The position numbers and the translations under genes are program-made. From the NCBI RefSeq assembly GCF_001673535.1, contig NZ_LZLY01000021.1, positions 36,134 through 100,133 on the forward strand: 64,000 nt of DNA, written 5' to 3'. The notes under the pieces are model-generated. The model made no database searches and had not been told where the DNA came from. It saw only the letters and a list, made by a program, of their open reading frames with translations. Positions 37,047 through 46,737 of the stretch are shown one piece after another. The first letter of the stretch is position 1. Each line of letters starts with the position of its first letter. The DNA is from Mycobacterium sp. 1081908.1 (GTDB taxonomy: Bacteria > Actinomycetota > Actinomycetes > Mycobacteriales > Mycobacteriaceae).

Positions 37047-38432
37047 ATGGCTGACGGTGGTATCGATCGCGAGGGGCGCGCGGCGGCTCTCGATGCCGTG
37101 GACGCCGCGTTCGACCGGCTCGGCGAGTTCGACTGTGAAGCCTTGCCGACCCCCGAACACCTTGCCTTGTTGGAACGCTTCGAACGCTGGCGCCGACGCA
37201 TCCCGGCCTTCGAACACCCGGTGATCAATGCCGTGGCCCGCCAGGCCACCGCCGAGGAGTTGGGCGGCAAGCTCTCCCATGCGATCGCCGAGGCCACGCT
37301 GATCACCCGCGCCGAGGCCTCGCGGCGCATCAAGGAGGCCGCCGATCTGGGTCCGCGCCACGGCCTGACCGGTGAGCGGTTGGCGCCGGTGTTGGCCGCG
37401 ACGGCCGCGGCCCAACGCGACGGCACCCTGGGGACCGGCCAGGTCGCGGTGATCCGCAAGTTCTGGCACGAGCTGCCCGGCTGGATCGACCAGGCCACCC
37501 GCGAGCAGGTCGAAGCGAAGTTGGCCCACGAGGGCACCCGGTTTCGTCCCGAACAACTGGGCGCGCTGGCCGACACGGTCGCCGACTGCCTCAACCCCGA
37601 CGGCAACTACACCGACGCCGACCGGGCGCGGCGGCGCGGGCTGACCTTGGGCAACCAACAATCCGACGGGATGTCAGAGCTACGCGCGCGGATCACCCCC
37701 GAACTGCGCGCCACCCTCGAAGCCGTCTTGGCCAAGCTGGCCGCCCCCGGCATGTGCAACCCGAACGACGACACGCCGTGCGTGGACGCAACACCCGCCC
37801 AAGAGGCCATCGACAACGACTCCCGCTCGGCCTCCCAACGCAACCACGACGCAATGCTGGCCGCGCTGCGCGCGCTGCTCGCGTCGGGCAAACTGGGCCA
37901 GCACAACGGGCTGCCCGCCTCGATCATCCTCACCACCACCCTGGCCGAACTCGAAGCGGCGGCCGGCCGCGCCCTGACCGGCGGCGGAAGCATCTTGCCG
38001 ATGAGCGACGTCATCCGCCTGGCCCGCCATGCCCGGCATTATTTGGCGATCTTCGACAAAGGCAAAACCCTGGCGCTGTATAGCACCAAACGGCTGGCCT
38101 CCCCCGCCCAACGAATCGTCCTGTACGCCAAAGACCGCGGCTGCACCGCACCCGGATGCACCGTGCCCGGCTACTACAGCGAAGTCCACCACGTCACCGA
38201 CTACGCCCAATGCCACACCACCGACATCAACGACCTCACCTTCGCCTGCGGCGCCCAGCACCGCATGCTCAACCCCGACGGCTGGAGCACCCGCAAAAAC
38301 ACCAAAGGCGAAACCGAATGGATACCGCCGCCGCATTTGGATAGGGGTCAACCCAGAACCAACAACTACTGGCACCCCGAAAAGCTCCTTCGCCGCGAGG
38401 AAGGAGGCGAAGACGACGACGACGCGGCGTAG
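37047..38432 (+). CDS. 13E12 repeat family protein (DUF222 / HNH endonuclease)
   Basis: 461 residues of the multi-copy 13E12 family. The N-terminal DUF222 domain (about 20-330) is helical; the C-terminal HNH nuclease has [23 protein letters not shown] and the [13 protein letters not shown] end, with the Cys pair and His residues of an HNH site intact. It begins at ATG 37047. In M. tuberculosis some copies act as the phage phiRv1 attachment site. Here it separates the Rv1277 and Rv1276c orthologues, which adjoin in H37Rv. Confidence 0.9.
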   Translation: MADGGIDREGRAAALDAVDAAFDRLGEFDCEALPTPEHLALLERFERWRRRIPAFEHPVINAVARQATAEELGGKLSHAIAEATLITRAEASRRIKEAADLGPRHGLTGERLAPVLAATAAAQRDGTLGTGQVAVIRKFWHELPGWIDQATREQVEAKLAHEGTRFRPEQLGALADTVADCLNPDGNYTDADRARRRGLTLGNQQSDGMSELRARITPELRATLEAVLAKLAAPGMCNPNDDTPCVDATPAQEAIDNDSRSASQRNHDAMLAALRALLASGKLGQHNGLPASIILTTTLAELEAAAGRALTGGGSILPMSDVIRLARHARHYLAIFDKGKTLALYSTKRLASPAQRIVLYAKDRGCTAPGCTVPGYYSEVHHVTDYAQCHTTDINDLTFACGAQHRMLNPDGWSTRKNTKGETEWIPPPHLDRGQPRTNNYWHPEKLLRREEGGEDDDDAA

Positions 38433-38465
38433 CGATCTTGGTTCCGTGTTGACTAGCGTGAGCCC

Positions 38466-38981
38466 GTGAGCGAACGGCACACGCTGCTGCTGATGCGGCA
38501 CGCGAAATCCGACTACCCGGATGGCGTCCCCGATCATGACCGGCCGTTGGCGCCGCGCGGCATCAGGGAGGCCGGGCTGGCCGGGGACTGGTTGCGCGCC
38601 AACGTCCCCGCCGTCGACGCCGTGCTGTGCTCAACCGCGACGCGGGCGCGGCAGACGCTGGACAGGACCGGGATCGGCGCCCCGGTTCGCTACAGCGAGC
38701 GCCTGTACGGCGCCACCCCGGGGACGATGATCGAGGAGATCAACGGGACGGCCGACGACGTCGGCACGCTGCTGGTCATCGGGCACGAGCCGACGATGTC
38801 GGGGCTGGCGCTCGTCCTGGCCGCCGACGCCCCGGCTGACCAAGGCACGGACATCGCTGCGCTGGAACGCATTTCGGCGAAGTTCCCCACGTCGGCGATC
38901 GCGGTGCTCGCGGTGCCCGGCGGGTGGCAGGGACTCGAGCCGGGCCGGGCCGCGCTGACCGGGTTCGAAATTCCCCGCTAG
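38466..38981 (+). CDS. SixA-type phosphohistidine phosphatase (Rv1276c-like)
   Basis: 171 residues of the histidine phosphatase superfamily. RHAKSDYPDG near residue 11 holds the catalytic His of the RHG-type motif, and VIGHEPTMSG holds the second His; both are present. Related SixA removes phosphate from histidine kinases in E. coli. GTG 38466 starts it; TAGCGT ends 6 bases upstream, a leaderless pattern. It ends just 1 base before the convergent lipoprotein gene. Confidence 0.88.
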   Translation: MSERHTLLLMRHAKSDYPDGVPDHDRPLAPRGIREAGLAGDWLRANVPAVDAVLCSTATRARQTLDRTGIGAPVRYSERLYGATPGTMIEEINGTADDVGTLLVIGHEPTMSGLALVLAADAPADQGTDIAALERISAKFPTSAIAVLAVPGGWQGLEPGRAALTGFEIPR

Positions 38982-38982
38982 C

Positions 38983-39528
38983 TCACGAGTTGGTGGACAG
39001 CGTCAGCTCCATCAGCTTGAGCGCCTGCCCGCAGGCATCGATGCCGGGCACCTGGGGGTTGACCCACCAGCCGACGACGCCCGCCGCATTGCTCGCCACG
39101 CCGCACGCGCCGTTCGGATCGTCGGGGCGCATCACGATGGACTCGATGCCCGCGATCGAGCGGTTCTCGACCTTGTACTTGAGGAAGTCGGCGACCTTGC
39201 GCTCCTCGCCCAGGCTGCCCTGCTCAAACCAGAACCGGGTGATGTCGATCAGCCCGGCCGGGTTGGCCGCCTGCCACCGGCAGATGGCCCCGACGAACGT
39301 GCTTTGAATGTCAAGCGGATCGGCGCCGACGGTCTTGGCCAGGATGTCGGTGGTCAACACCTCGCACTCCTTGAGCAGGTTCGGATACTGCTGCTGAGAG
39401 TTGTTGTTGCGCGGCGGGTTGCCGCCCGCCTTGATCGCGTTGCCCCCGATGGACCTCGAGCAGCCGCTCAACACCAACAGCGCGGCGAACACCACCACCA
39501 CGCAGGCACGCACGGTTCGTCGGCTCAT
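38983..39528 (-). CDS. lprC: LprC-like lipoprotein (DUF3558)
   Basis: 181 residues with a signal peptide ending in lipobox LSGC (residues 20-23), so it is a cell-envelope lipoprotein. The DUF3558 body has cysteines at ECEVL, AICRW, GACGV and DACGQ. Position next to the SixA gene matches Rv1275. Its ATG overlaps the lprB stop as ATGA, so the pair is one unit. Role unknown; possible tie to the neighbouring ABC transporter. Confidence 0.88.
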   Translation of the reverse strand: MSRRTVRACVVVVFAALLVLSGCSRSIGGNAIKAGGNPPRNNNSQQQYPNLLKECEVLTTDILAKTVGADPLDIQSTFVGAICRWQAANPAGLIDITRFWFEQGSLGEERKVADFLKYKVENRSIAGIESIVMRPDDPNGACGVASNAAGVVGWWVNPQVPGIDACGQALKLMELTLSTNS

Positions 39529-40100
39529 TTGGAGTTCGCAATCGACTGACGGGCCAGTTCCTTCGCGATGTCGCACGGCGGCGGGAACGGCTTCTGGCTG
39601 AAGCTCACCGACCATTCGATGAAGTCGTCCTGGAACTGGATGCCCACCTCGCAGAGCGAGTCGCCCAGGTTGGGCTCGTTGCCGACGGCGATGAAGCCGC
39701 CGTGGCCGTTGATGTTGATGTCGTCGACGCTGGCGCGCGACAGTTCCTCGGTCTTGCGCTCGCGTCCGATCGGGCTGCCGCGGTACCAGGAAAACGAGAA
39801 GTGCGGGCCGAGAATCCCGCCGCCCGCCAGCCATTGGCACCCGACCGAGTTCCGGGCGGTGTTCACCAGCCCGGTCACCTTGGTCAGCTCCGCCACGGTC
39901 TGATCGTTGACGCCGCCGCATTGCGGGAACATCGGCCCGTGGTGGCCCTCCCCGTTGCCCGGCGTCGACGACGCCGTCGCTCCCGGCTTGTTGTCGCCGG
40001 AACCCGAGCAACCCGCGATCGTCGGGATCAGAATCGCCAAGGCCGACGCCACGAGAGCCAGCGCCCTCGCGCCTCGCCTTCTGCTCGTCACACGATGCAC
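39525..40100 (-). CDS. lprB: LprB-like lipoprotein (DUF3558)
   Basis: 191 residues. Signal peptide of about 30 residues ending in lipobox IAGC, followed by a Ser/Gly/Thr-rich linker and a DUF3558 domain ([38 protein letters not shown]). GTG 40100 is used; the in-frame GTG at 40091 is nearer the basic N-region and is also possible. Divergent from the ABC exporter genes, as Rv1274 is in M. tuberculosis. Confidence 0.88.
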   Translation of the reverse strand: MHRVTSRRRGARALALVASALAILIPTIAGCSGSGDNKPGATASSTPGNGEGHHGPMFPQCGGVNDQTVAELTKVTGLVNTARNSVGCQWLAGGGILGPHFSFSWYRGSPIGRERKTEELSRASVDDININGHGGFIAVGNEPNLGDSLCEVGIQFQDDFIEWSVSFSQKPFPPPCDIAKELARQSIANSK

Positions 40101-40201
40101 TGTAGCGGCAGCGCGGGGGCCAACCGCTGACGCCGCGCCTGAGCAGGCATTTCAGTGCGGTGGTGACCGACGCGGCGCGCGCCGTATGCGACAGTTACCA
40201 C

Positions 40202-41947
40202 ATGCTCCTGGCACTGCTGCGCCAGTACATCCGGCCGTACCGGCGGCTGGTTGCGGTGCTGCTGGTGCTGCAACTGACCAGCACCCTGGCATCGCTGTAC
40301 CTGCCCACGGTCAACGCGGCGATCATCGACGAGGGCGTCGCCAAGGGCGACACCGCCACCATCGTCCGGCTCGGCATGGTGATGCTTTCGGTCACCGGGT
40401 TGCAGGTGCTGTGCGCGGTCGGGGCCGTCTACGTCGGCTCGCGGGCGGGCATGGGCTTCGGCCGCGACCTGCGCCGGGCGATCTTCGAACACGTCACCAC
40501 CTTCTCCGAGCACGAGACCGACCGATTCGGCGCGCCAACCCTGTTGACGCGCAGCACCAACGACGTCCGTCAGATCCAATACCTGGTCCAGATCAGCGGC
40601 ACCGTGCTGATCACCGCCCCGATCATGTGCGTGGGCGGCATCGCCATGGCCATCCATCAGGAGGCGGCGTTGGCCTGGCTGCTGCTGGTCAGCGTTCCGG
40701 TGATGGCCGTGACCAACTACTTCGTGATGTCGCGGATGCTGCCGCTGCTGCGCCGGATGCAGGGCCTGATCGACGGCATCAACCGCGTGGTGCGCGACCA
40801 GCTGTCCGGCGTCCGGGTGGTCCGGGCGTTCGCCCGCGAAGGCTACGAGCGCGACCGGTTCGCCCGCGCCAACGCCACGCTGTCGAACACCGCGCTGACC
40901 AACGGCAACCTGCAGGCCCTCCTGCTGCCGCTGACCACGCTGACCATCAACGTGTCCAGCGTCGCGCTGATTTGGTTCGGCGGCCTGCGGATCGATCGGG
41001 GCCAGATGCAGGTCGGTTCGCTGACCGCCTTCCTGGTGTACTTCACTCAGATCCTGATGGCGGTGCTGATGGCCACGATGACGCTGGTGGTGCTGCCGCG
41101 CGCGGCGGTGTGCGCCGAACGGATCACCGAGGTGCTCGACACCCGCGCCGCGGTCGGCGACCCGCCCGATCCCCGGTTCCCGCCGGCCGGGATCACGGGC
41201 GTGGTGCGGCTGGAGGGCGCCACCTTCACCTATCCGGGCGCCGATCGCCCGGTGCTGCAAGGCATTTCGTTCACCGCGCTGCCCGGCACCACCACCGCCA
41301 TCGTCGGCAGCACCGGCTCGGGCAAGTCGACGCTGGTGTCCCTGATCTCCCGGCTCTACGACGTGACCTCGGGGGCCGTCCTGGTCGACGACGTCGACGT
41401 CCGCGACTACCGCACCGAGCGGCTCTGGTCGGCGATCGGGCTGGTCCCCCAGCGCGGCTACCTGTTCTCCGGCACGGTCGCCGAGAACCTGCGCTACGGC
41501 AAGGCGGCCGCGACCGACGAGGAGATGTGGGAGGCGCTGCGCGTGGCCGACGCCGACGGGTTCGTCCGCGCCCACGACGACGGCCTGGACATGCGAGTCG
41601 CCCAGGGCGGCATCAACTTTTCCGGCGGCCAGCGGCAGCGGCTGGCGATCGCGCGGGCCGTCATCCGCCGGCCGGCGATCTACCTGTTCGACGACTCCTT
41701 CGCCGCGCTCGACGTGCACACCGACGCGCGGGTGCGCGCGTCGCTGGCACGGGTGTCGGGTGGCGCCACGATAATCGTTGTCACCCAACGTGTTTCCACC
41801 GCGGCCCAGGCCGACCAGGTGATCGTCGTCGACGACGGGAAACTGGTGGGCGCGGGCACGCACGAATCGCTGCTGGCCGACTGCGCGACCTACGCGGAGT
41901 TCGCCGACTCGCAGTCGGTGGGGGCCGGGGTGGGGGGCGAGCAATGA
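40202..41947 (+). CDS. ABC exporter half-transporter (Rv1273c orthologue)
   Basis: 581 residues: six-helix membrane domain (about 1-310) then an ATPase domain with Walker [10 protein letters not shown] (about 372-380), signature [14 protein letters not shown] and Walker [12 protein letters not shown]. The Walker B ends in Asp rather than Glu (FDDS), so its ATP site is catalytically weak, as in many heterodimeric exporters. The start is ATG 40202. It overlaps the next gene (ATGA). Substrate unknown. Confidence 0.93.
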   Translation: MLLALLRQYIRPYRRLVAVLLVLQLTSTLASLYLPTVNAAIIDEGVAKGDTATIVRLGMVMLSVTGLQVLCAVGAVYVGSRAGMGFGRDLRRAIFEHVTTFSEHETDRFGAPTLLTRSTNDVRQIQYLVQISGTVLITAPIMCVGGIAMAIHQEAALAWLLLVSVPVMAVTNYFVMSRMLPLLRRMQGLIDGINRVVRDQLSGVRVVRAFAREGYERDRFARANATLSNTALTNGNLQALLLPLTTLTINVSSVALIWFGGLRIDRGQMQVGSLTAFLVYFTQILMAVLMATMTLVVLPRAAVCAERITEVLDTRAAVGDPPDPRFPPAGITGVVRLEGATFTYPGADRPVLQGISFTALPGTTTAIVGSTGSGKSTLVSLISRLYDVTSGAVLVDDVDVRDYRTERLWSAIGLVPQRGYLFSGTVAENLRYGKAAATDEEMWEALRVADADGFVRAHDDGLDMRVAQGGINFSGGQRQRLAIARAVIRRPAIYLFDDSFAALDVHTDARVRASLARVSGGATIIVVTQRVSTAAQADQVIVVDDGKLVGAGTHESLLADCATYAEFADSQSVGAGVGGEQ

Positions 41948-43821
41948 CCGTGGCGCCCGTGGCCCCGGCGGCGGGGCGCTCCCGCGACTTCTGGGGCTCG
42001 GCGACCCGGCTGGTGAAACGGCTTGCGCCGCAACGGCGATTGAGCCTCGCGGTGATCGCGCTGGGCGTCACCGGCACGGCGATCGGGGTCGTCGTCCCGC
42101 GGATCCTGGGCCACGCCACCGACCTGCTGTTCAACGGGGTCATCGGGCGAGGGCTCCCCGCCGGGATCAGCAAGGCACAGGCCGTCGCCGCGGCGCGCGC
42201 CCGGGGCCAGAACGCCTTCGCCGACCTGCTGTCCGGGATGAACGTGGTGCCAGGCCGCGGCGTCGACTTCGCAGCGGTGGGACGCACGCTGGCGCTGGCG
42301 CTCGCCCTGTATGCCGTTGCCGCGCTGCTGATCTGGGCGCAGGCCCGGCTGCTCAACGTCACCGTGCAGCGCACCATGGTCGCGCTGCGGTCCGACGTGG
42401 AGGACAAGATCCACCGGCTGCCGCTGTCCTACTTCGACGGACGCCAGCGCGGCGAGCTGCTGAGCCGGGTCACCAACGACGTCGACAACGTCCAGTCGTC
42501 GCTGTCGATGACGATCAGCCAGCTGTTGACGGCGGTTCTGACGGTGGTGGCCGTGCTGGCGATGATGGTGTCCATCTCGCCGCTTCTGGCGGGCATCACG
42601 TTGCTGGCCGTGCCGGTCTCGCTGCTGGCGACGCGGGCGATCGCGCGGCGCTCGCAGCGCCTGTTCGTGGCCCAATGGAGGAGCACCGGACGCCTCAACG
42701 CCCACATCGAGGAGACCTACAGCGGCTTCACGGTGGTCCGGACGTTCGGCCACCAGGTCGCCGCGCGCGAGCAGTTCCGCCGCCTCAACGACGACGTCTA
42801 CCGGGCCAGCTTCGGCGCCCAGTTCTTCTCCGGGCTGGTGGCGCCGGCGACGGGGTTCATCGGCAACGTCGGCTACGCCGCGGTCGCGGTGGTCGGCGGC
42901 CTGCAGGTGGCGAGCGGGCAGATCACGCTGGGCAGCATCCAGGCCTTCATCCAATACCTGCGGCAGTTCAACGCGCCGGTCAGCCAGGTGGCGGGGATGT
43001 ACAACACCCTGCAATCCGGCGTGGCCAGCGCCGAGCGGGTGTTCGACCTCCTCGACGAGCCCGAGGAGCCGCCGGACCCCGAGCGCGCCTTGCCACGATC
43101 CGGCGGCGGCCGCGTCGAGTTCCAGCACGTGAACTTCGCCTACCGGCCGGGCACGCCGGTGATCCACGACCTGTCGCTGGTGGCCGAACCGGGCAGCACG
43201 GTGGCGATCGTCGGACCGACCGGGGCGGGCAAGACCACGATGGTCAACCTGCTGATGCGGTTCTACGACGTCGACTCGGGCCGGATACTGATCGACGGGG
43301 TCGACATCACCGCGGTGAGCAGGCAGTCGCTGCGATCGCGAATCGGCATGGTGCTGCAGGACACCTGGCTGTTCGACGGGACGATCGCGGAGAACATCGC
43401 CTACGGACGCCCGGAGGCCACCGAAGCCGAGGTGATCGAGGCCGCCAAGGCGGCGTACGTGGACCGGTTCGTGCGCACCCTGCCGGCCGGCTACCAGACG
43501 CGGGTCAGCGGCGGCGGCGGCAACATCAGCGCCGGTGAGCGCCAGCTCATCACCATCGCCCGCGCGTTCCTCGCCCGGCCGCAGCTGCTGATCCTGGACG
43601 AGGCCACCAGCTCGGTGGACACCCACACCGAGGTCCTGGTTCAGCGCGCCATGCGCGAGCTTCGCCGGGGCCGGACGAGTTTCATTATCGCGCACCGCCT
43701 TTCGACGATCCGCGACGCCGACCGCATCCTGGTGGTGGAGGCGGGCCGAATTGTGGAGCAGGGCAACCACACCCAGCTGCTGGCCCGCCGCGGGGCCTAC
43801 TACGCGATGACGCAGGCGTAG
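41944..43821 (+). CDS. ABC exporter half-transporter (Rv1272c orthologue)
   Basis: 625 residues. Membrane domain with a 60-residue insertion after the first helix, then an ATPase domain: Walker [10 protein letters not shown] (about 424-432), signature [15 protein letters not shown] and Walker [11 protein letters not shown] with the catalytic Glu. With its partner it forms an asymmetric exporter: one competent and one degenerate ATPase site. Starts in the last four bases of the partner gene. Confidence 0.94.
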   Translation: MTVAPVAPAAGRSRDFWGSATRLVKRLAPQRRLSLAVIALGVTGTAIGVVVPRILGHATDLLFNGVIGRGLPAGISKAQAVAAARARGQNAFADLLSGMNVVPGRGVDFAAVGRTLALALALYAVAALLIWAQARLLNVTVQRTMVALRSDVEDKIHRLPLSYFDGRQRGELLSRVTNDVDNVQSSLSMTISQLLTAVLTVVAVLAMMVSISPLLAGITLLAVPVSLLATRAIARRSQRLFVAQWRSTGRLNAHIEETYSGFTVVRTFGHQVAAREQFRRLNDDVYRASFGAQFFSGLVAPATGFIGNVGYAAVAVVGGLQVASGQITLGSIQAFIQYLRQFNAPVSQVAGMYNTLQSGVASAERVFDLLDEPEEPPDPERALPRSGGGRVEFQHVNFAYRPGTPVIHDLSLVAEPGSTVAIVGPTGAGKTTMVNLLMRFYDVDSGRILIDGVDITAVSRQSLRSRIGMVLQDTWLFDGTIAENIAYGRPEATEAEVIEAAKAAYVDRFVRTLPAGYQTRVSGGGGNISAGERQLITIARAFLARPQLLILDEATSSVDTHTEVLVQRAMRELRRGRTSFIIAHRLSTIRDADRILVVEAGRIVEQGNHTQLLARRGAYYAMTQA

Positions 43822-43825
43822 CTGC

Positions 43826-43860
43826 CAAGGATTTTTTGAGGAACCCGCAAGGGGTCGGCC
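43826..43860 (+). promoter_or_regulatory. Upstream element, copy A, before first DUF732 gene
   Basis: Begins CAAGGATTTTTTGAGG and ends CAAGGGGTCGGCC. It aligns without gaps over 35 bases with copy B at 46138-46172 ahead of the second DUF732 gene, and shares its first 16 bases with copies C and D. It directly follows the ABC transporter stop. Confidence 0.55.
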
Positions 43861-43874
43861 GAACTCTGGGCGCC

Positions 43875-44201
43875 ATGTTCGCATCGCGCATCACCGCGGC
43901 CATCGGGGCGGCCGTTGCCGGGCTCGGCGCGGTCGGGCTCGCGATGGCCACCGCGGGTGGCGCGTCGGCCAGCAGCGTCGACGACGCCTTCCTCACCGCG
44001 ATCAGCGGACACGGCATCGGCTTCGACTCGCCGCAGCAGGCGATCATGGACGGCTACCTGGTGTGCCTCGAGCTGAACGCCGGCAACAGCGGGCCCGAGA
44101 TCGCCCGACAGTTGTTGAGCCAGACCAACCTCGGCGCCAGGCAGGCGGAGCACTTCGTCGTCGACGCCGCCAAGGCCTACTGCCCGCAGTTCGCCCGATA
44201 A
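43875..44201 (+). CDS. Secreted DUF732 protein
   Basis: 108 residues. Signal peptide of about 32 residues (RITAAIGAAVAGLGAVGLAMATAGGASAS) followed by a small helical DUF732 domain with two cysteines (YLVCLEL and AYCPQ) that probably form a disulfide. Resembles Rv1271c. Function unknown. A paralogue sits at 46220-46552, about 48 percent identical by eye, on the other side of embR. Paired with the C39-like gene that follows. Confidence 0.88.
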   Translation: MFASRITAAIGAAVAGLGAVGLAMATAGGASASSVDDAFLTAISGHGIGFDSPQQAIMDGYLVCLELNAGNSGPEIARQLLSQTNLGARQAEHFVVDAAKAYCPQFAR

Positions 44202-44211
44202 CCGGGTCTTC

Positions 44212-44260
44212 CAAGAATTCGCAGAGATAACGAGAAGGCCGGCGCCGGAACCTCTTTCTC
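44212..44260 (+). promoter_or_regulatory. Upstream element, copy C, before first C39-like gene
   Basis: CAAGAATTCGCAGAGATAAC starts it, with GAGAAGGCCG and GGAACCT following before the ATG. Nearly the same run occurs as copy D at 46638-46685. Confidence 0.55.
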
Positions 44261-44953
44261 ATGAACGCAGCCAGGACAATCGCATTCGCACTGTTCACCG
44301 GGGCCGCCTCGTTGGGGCTGGCGTTGGGGCTGGCCGCACCGGCCGACGCGGCCTCGGAAGCCGTGTACGGCGACCCCGTCGCCGCCGGCCGGTACTGGCA
44401 ACAGCAGCAGTACGACGACTGCGTCCTCATGTCCAGCGCCGACGTCATCGGCCAGATCACCGGTGCGGCGCCCTCGGAGGCGGCCATCATCGAGAAGGCC
44501 CACTCGACTCCGAGCGTCGTGCACGGGGGCCCGATCTACACCAAGCCGGCCAACCCGGACGACCCGAATTCGGGCGCCGGCGCCAGCCTCGAGGACGTTC
44601 CCGCGCTGCTGGCCCGCTACCGGGTCACCGCCGTGGTCATCGACCGGGACGACACCGCGGGGAGCGGAATCCGCCCGGGCATCGCGGGCCTGAAGCAGGC
44701 GCTGAGCGGCGGCCACAAGGTGATCGTCAGCGTCAACGCCGAGCTCATCTGGCACGAGCCCGTCGACGCGAAGGACAAGAGCGGCAACCCCCAATCCGAC
44801 CACGCGGTGGTGGTGACCGGTGTCGACGCCACCCGCGGCATCGTTCACCTCAACGACAGCGGCATCGCCGAGGGGCGCGACGAGCAGGTTCCGATGGAGC
44901 TTTTCGTTCGCGCGTGGGACACGAGCGACGAGTTGATGGTCGTTACGCTCTAG
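44261..44953 (+). CDS. Secreted C39-like cysteine peptidase (Rv1268c-like)
   Basis: 230 residues. A signal peptide (cut near residue 31) then a papain-like C39 fold: the only cysteine, C54, lies in QYDDCVLMSSADVIGQ with a Gln before it for the oxyanion; H181 is in SDHAVVVTGVD and N198/D199 in HLNDSG complete the likely triad. Substrate unknown. Follows the DUF732 gene by 59 bases and resembles the gene at 46738. Confidence 0.82.
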   Translation: MNAARTIAFALFTGAASLGLALGLAAPADAASEAVYGDPVAAGRYWQQQQYDDCVLMSSADVIGQITGAAPSEAAIIEKAHSTPSVVHGGPIYTKPANPDDPNSGAGASLEDVPALLARYRVTAVVIDRDDTAGSGIRPGIAGLKQALSGGHKVIVSVNAELIWHEPVDAKDKSGNPQSDHAVVVTGVDATRGIVHLNDSGIAEGRDEQVPMELFVRAWDTSDELMVVTL

Positions 44954-44994
44954 ACAAACGCAACGCCGCGGAAGACGGGAGGGTGTGACGCGCG

Positions 44995-46128
44995 ATGGTG
45001 GACAAACGCCTGGAATTCGGTCTACTCGGCCCGCTGGAGATGAGCGTTGACGGCGCGTTGGTGCCGCTGGGCACCCCCAAACAACGCGCCGTGCTGGCCA
45101 TGCTGCTGATGAACCGCAACAGCCCGGTCGGCGTCGACCGGCTCATCACCGCCCTGTGGGACGACGCGCCGCCGTCGGGGGCGCGGGCCAGCATCCACTC
45201 CTACGTGTCCAACCTGCGCAAGCTGCTCAGCGGCGCCGGGATCGACCCGCGGGTGGTGCTGGCGGCGGCGCCCCCGGGCTACCGCCTCACCATCGCCGAC
45301 AACGCCTGCGACATCGGGCGATTCATCGCCGAGAAGACGGCGGGCGTGCACGCGGCCGCCGCCGCCCGGTTCGAACAGGCCAGCAAGCATCTGTCGGCGG
45401 CACTGGCGGAATGGCGCGGGCCGGTGCTCGAGGACCTGCGCGACTTTCAGTTCGTCGAGACCTACGCCACCTCCCTCGTCGAGGAGAAGATTCTGGTCCA
45501 CACGGCCAAGGCGGAGGCCGAAATCGCTTGCGGACGCGCGTTTGCCGTCATCACCGAGCTCGAGGCCCTGATCGCCGAGCATCCCTACCGCGAGCCGCTG
45601 TGGGCCCAGCTGATCACGGCCTACTACCTCACCGAGCGCCAATCCGACGCGCTGGCCGCCTACCGCCGCGTGAAGCAGACGCTCGCCGACGAGCTGGGCA
45701 TCGACCCGGGGCCCAATCTGCGTGCGCTCAACGACCGGATCCTGCGCCAGGAGCCGTTGGACGTCAAGAAGATCGCCGTGACCACCGCCGCCGTCACGCA
45801 GACGGTGATGGACCAGCACACCAGGGTTTCCGAGCGCAACGCCGTCGCGCATCTGCGCGAAACCACGGGGCGCAGCTATCCGCTGCAGGAGGCGGCGACT
45901 CGCATCGGGCGCCAAAGCGACAACGACATCGTCCTGGACACCCCCAAGGTCAGCCGCCACCACGCGGTCATCGTCGACACGGGCACCAGTTGGGTCATCA
46001 ACGATCTGCGGTCCTCGAACGGCGTGCAGGTGCAGCACGAACGCATCCGCTCGGCGACCCCGCTGCACGACGGGGACCACATCCGCATCGGTGAGCACGA
46101 GTTCACGTTCGAGGTCACCCAGGGGTAA
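44995..46128 (+). CDS. embR: Transcriptional regulator EmbR (SARP with FHA domain)
   Basis: 377 residues. N-terminal SARP-type winged helix (FGLLGPLEMSVDGALVPLGTPKQRAVLAML, about 8-100), bacterial transcription activation domain of helical repeats (about 105-255), and a C-terminal FHA domain with IGRQSDNDIVLDTPKVSRHHAVIV and SSNGVQV. In M. tuberculosis EmbR is phosphorylated by PknH, binds it through the FHA domain and activates embCAB. The kinase orthologue is 5 kb downstream. Lies between two copies of the DUF732/C39-like pair. Confidence 0.95.
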   Translation: MVDKRLEFGLLGPLEMSVDGALVPLGTPKQRAVLAMLLMNRNSPVGVDRLITALWDDAPPSGARASIHSYVSNLRKLLSGAGIDPRVVLAAAPPGYRLTIADNACDIGRFIAEKTAGVHAAAAARFEQASKHLSAALAEWRGPVLEDLRDFQFVETYATSLVEEKILVHTAKAEAEIACGRAFAVITELEALIAEHPYREPLWAQLITAYYLTERQSDALAAYRRVKQTLADELGIDPGPNLRALNDRILRQEPLDVKKIAVTTAAVTQTVMDQHTRVSERNAVAHLRETTGRSYPLQEAATRIGRQSDNDIVLDTPKVSRHHAVIVDTGTSWVINDLRSSNGVQVQHERIRSATPLHDGDHIRIGEHEFTFEVTQG

Positions 46129-46137
46129 CGGCGGCAT

Positions 46138-46172
46138 CAAGAATTCGTTGAGAATCCTCCAAGGGTTCGGCC
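46138..46172 (+). promoter_or_regulatory. Upstream element, copy B, before second DUF732 gene
   Basis: Starts CAAGAATTCGTTGAGA and ends CAAGGGTTCGGCC, aligning to copy A at 43826-43860. It begins 9 bases after the embR stop. Confidence 0.55.
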
Positions 46173-46219
46173 CGAAGCTGAACGCACCCAGGGCCGAACC
46201 CACAGCAAAGGATCACGAA

Positions 46220-46552
46220 ATGTTCTCTCGCCGCATCACCGCCGCCGTCACCACGGCCATCGGCGCCGCCGCCGCAGGGCTGGCGATCGCCACCGCCGGG
46301 GCCGCCGCGGCCAGCACCGCCGACGATGCCTTCATCACCGAGATGAGGGGCCTCGGCGTCACCTTCACCACGCCGCAGGAGGCCATCAAGGAAGGCCACC
46401 AGGTGTGCAAGGAGCTGGCCGCCGGCAAGACCGGCACGGACGTCGCCCGCGAGGTGCTGAGCCAGACCGACCTCACCGCCAAACAGGCCGCCTACTTCGT
46501 CGTCGACGCGGCCCAGGTGTACTGCCCGCAGCTGTCCAGCCAGCTGACCTAG
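46220..46552 (+). CDS. Secreted DUF732 protein, second copy
   Basis: 110 residues: signal peptide (RITAAVTTAIGAAAAGLAIATAGAAAAS) and a DUF732 domain with cysteines in HQVCKEL and VYCPQ. LSQTDLTAKQAAYFVVDAAQ matches LSQTNLGARQAEHFVVDAAK of the first copy, so this is a duplication. ATG 46220 follows AAAGGA. Followed by a strong hairpin terminator, which separates it from the next gene. Confidence 0.88.
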   Translation: MFSRRITAAVTTAIGAAAAGLAIATAGAAAASTADDAFITEMRGLGVTFTTPQEAIKEGHQVCKELAAGKTGTDVAREVLSQTDLTAKQAAYFVVDAAQVYCPQLSSQLT

Positions 46553-46566
46553 GCCGCCCCGCCCGG

Positions 46567-46597
46567 ATGGGGGATCCCGATCACCGGGATCCCCCAT
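46567..46597 (+). terminator. Hairpin terminator after second DUF732 gene
   Basis: Perfect 13-base arms ATGGGGGATCCCG (46567-46579) and CGGGATCCCCCAT (46585-46597) around a 5-base loop, with T-rich TCTTCGTTT after it. The strongest intrinsic-terminator-like structure in the window. Confidence 0.8.
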
Positions 46598-46637
46598 TCT
46601 TCGTTTGGTGCGAAAGATTTTGCCGGACAGTAAATTT

Positions 46638-46685
46638 CAAGAATTCGTTGAGATAACGAGAAGGCCGACATTGGAACCTTTTCTC
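46638..46685 (+). promoter_or_regulatory. Upstream element, copy D, before second C39-like gene
   Basis: CAAGAATTCGTTGAGATAAC starts it, followed by GAGAAGGCCG and GGAACCTTTTCTCA; it matches copy C at 44212. Downstream a GCGGAACGAGAA unit is tandemly repeated before the AAAAGGA ribosome site of the gene. Confidence 0.6.
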
Positions 46686-46737
46686 AACCAAACCGCAACA
46701 CAGCGGAACGAGAAGCGGAACGAGAAAAGGACAACGT

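Noticed and set aside
39907..41943. N-terminal extension of the second ABC gene
   Set aside because: The first 679 residues are an out-of-frame read of the Rv1273c orthologue. The real start is ATG 41944.
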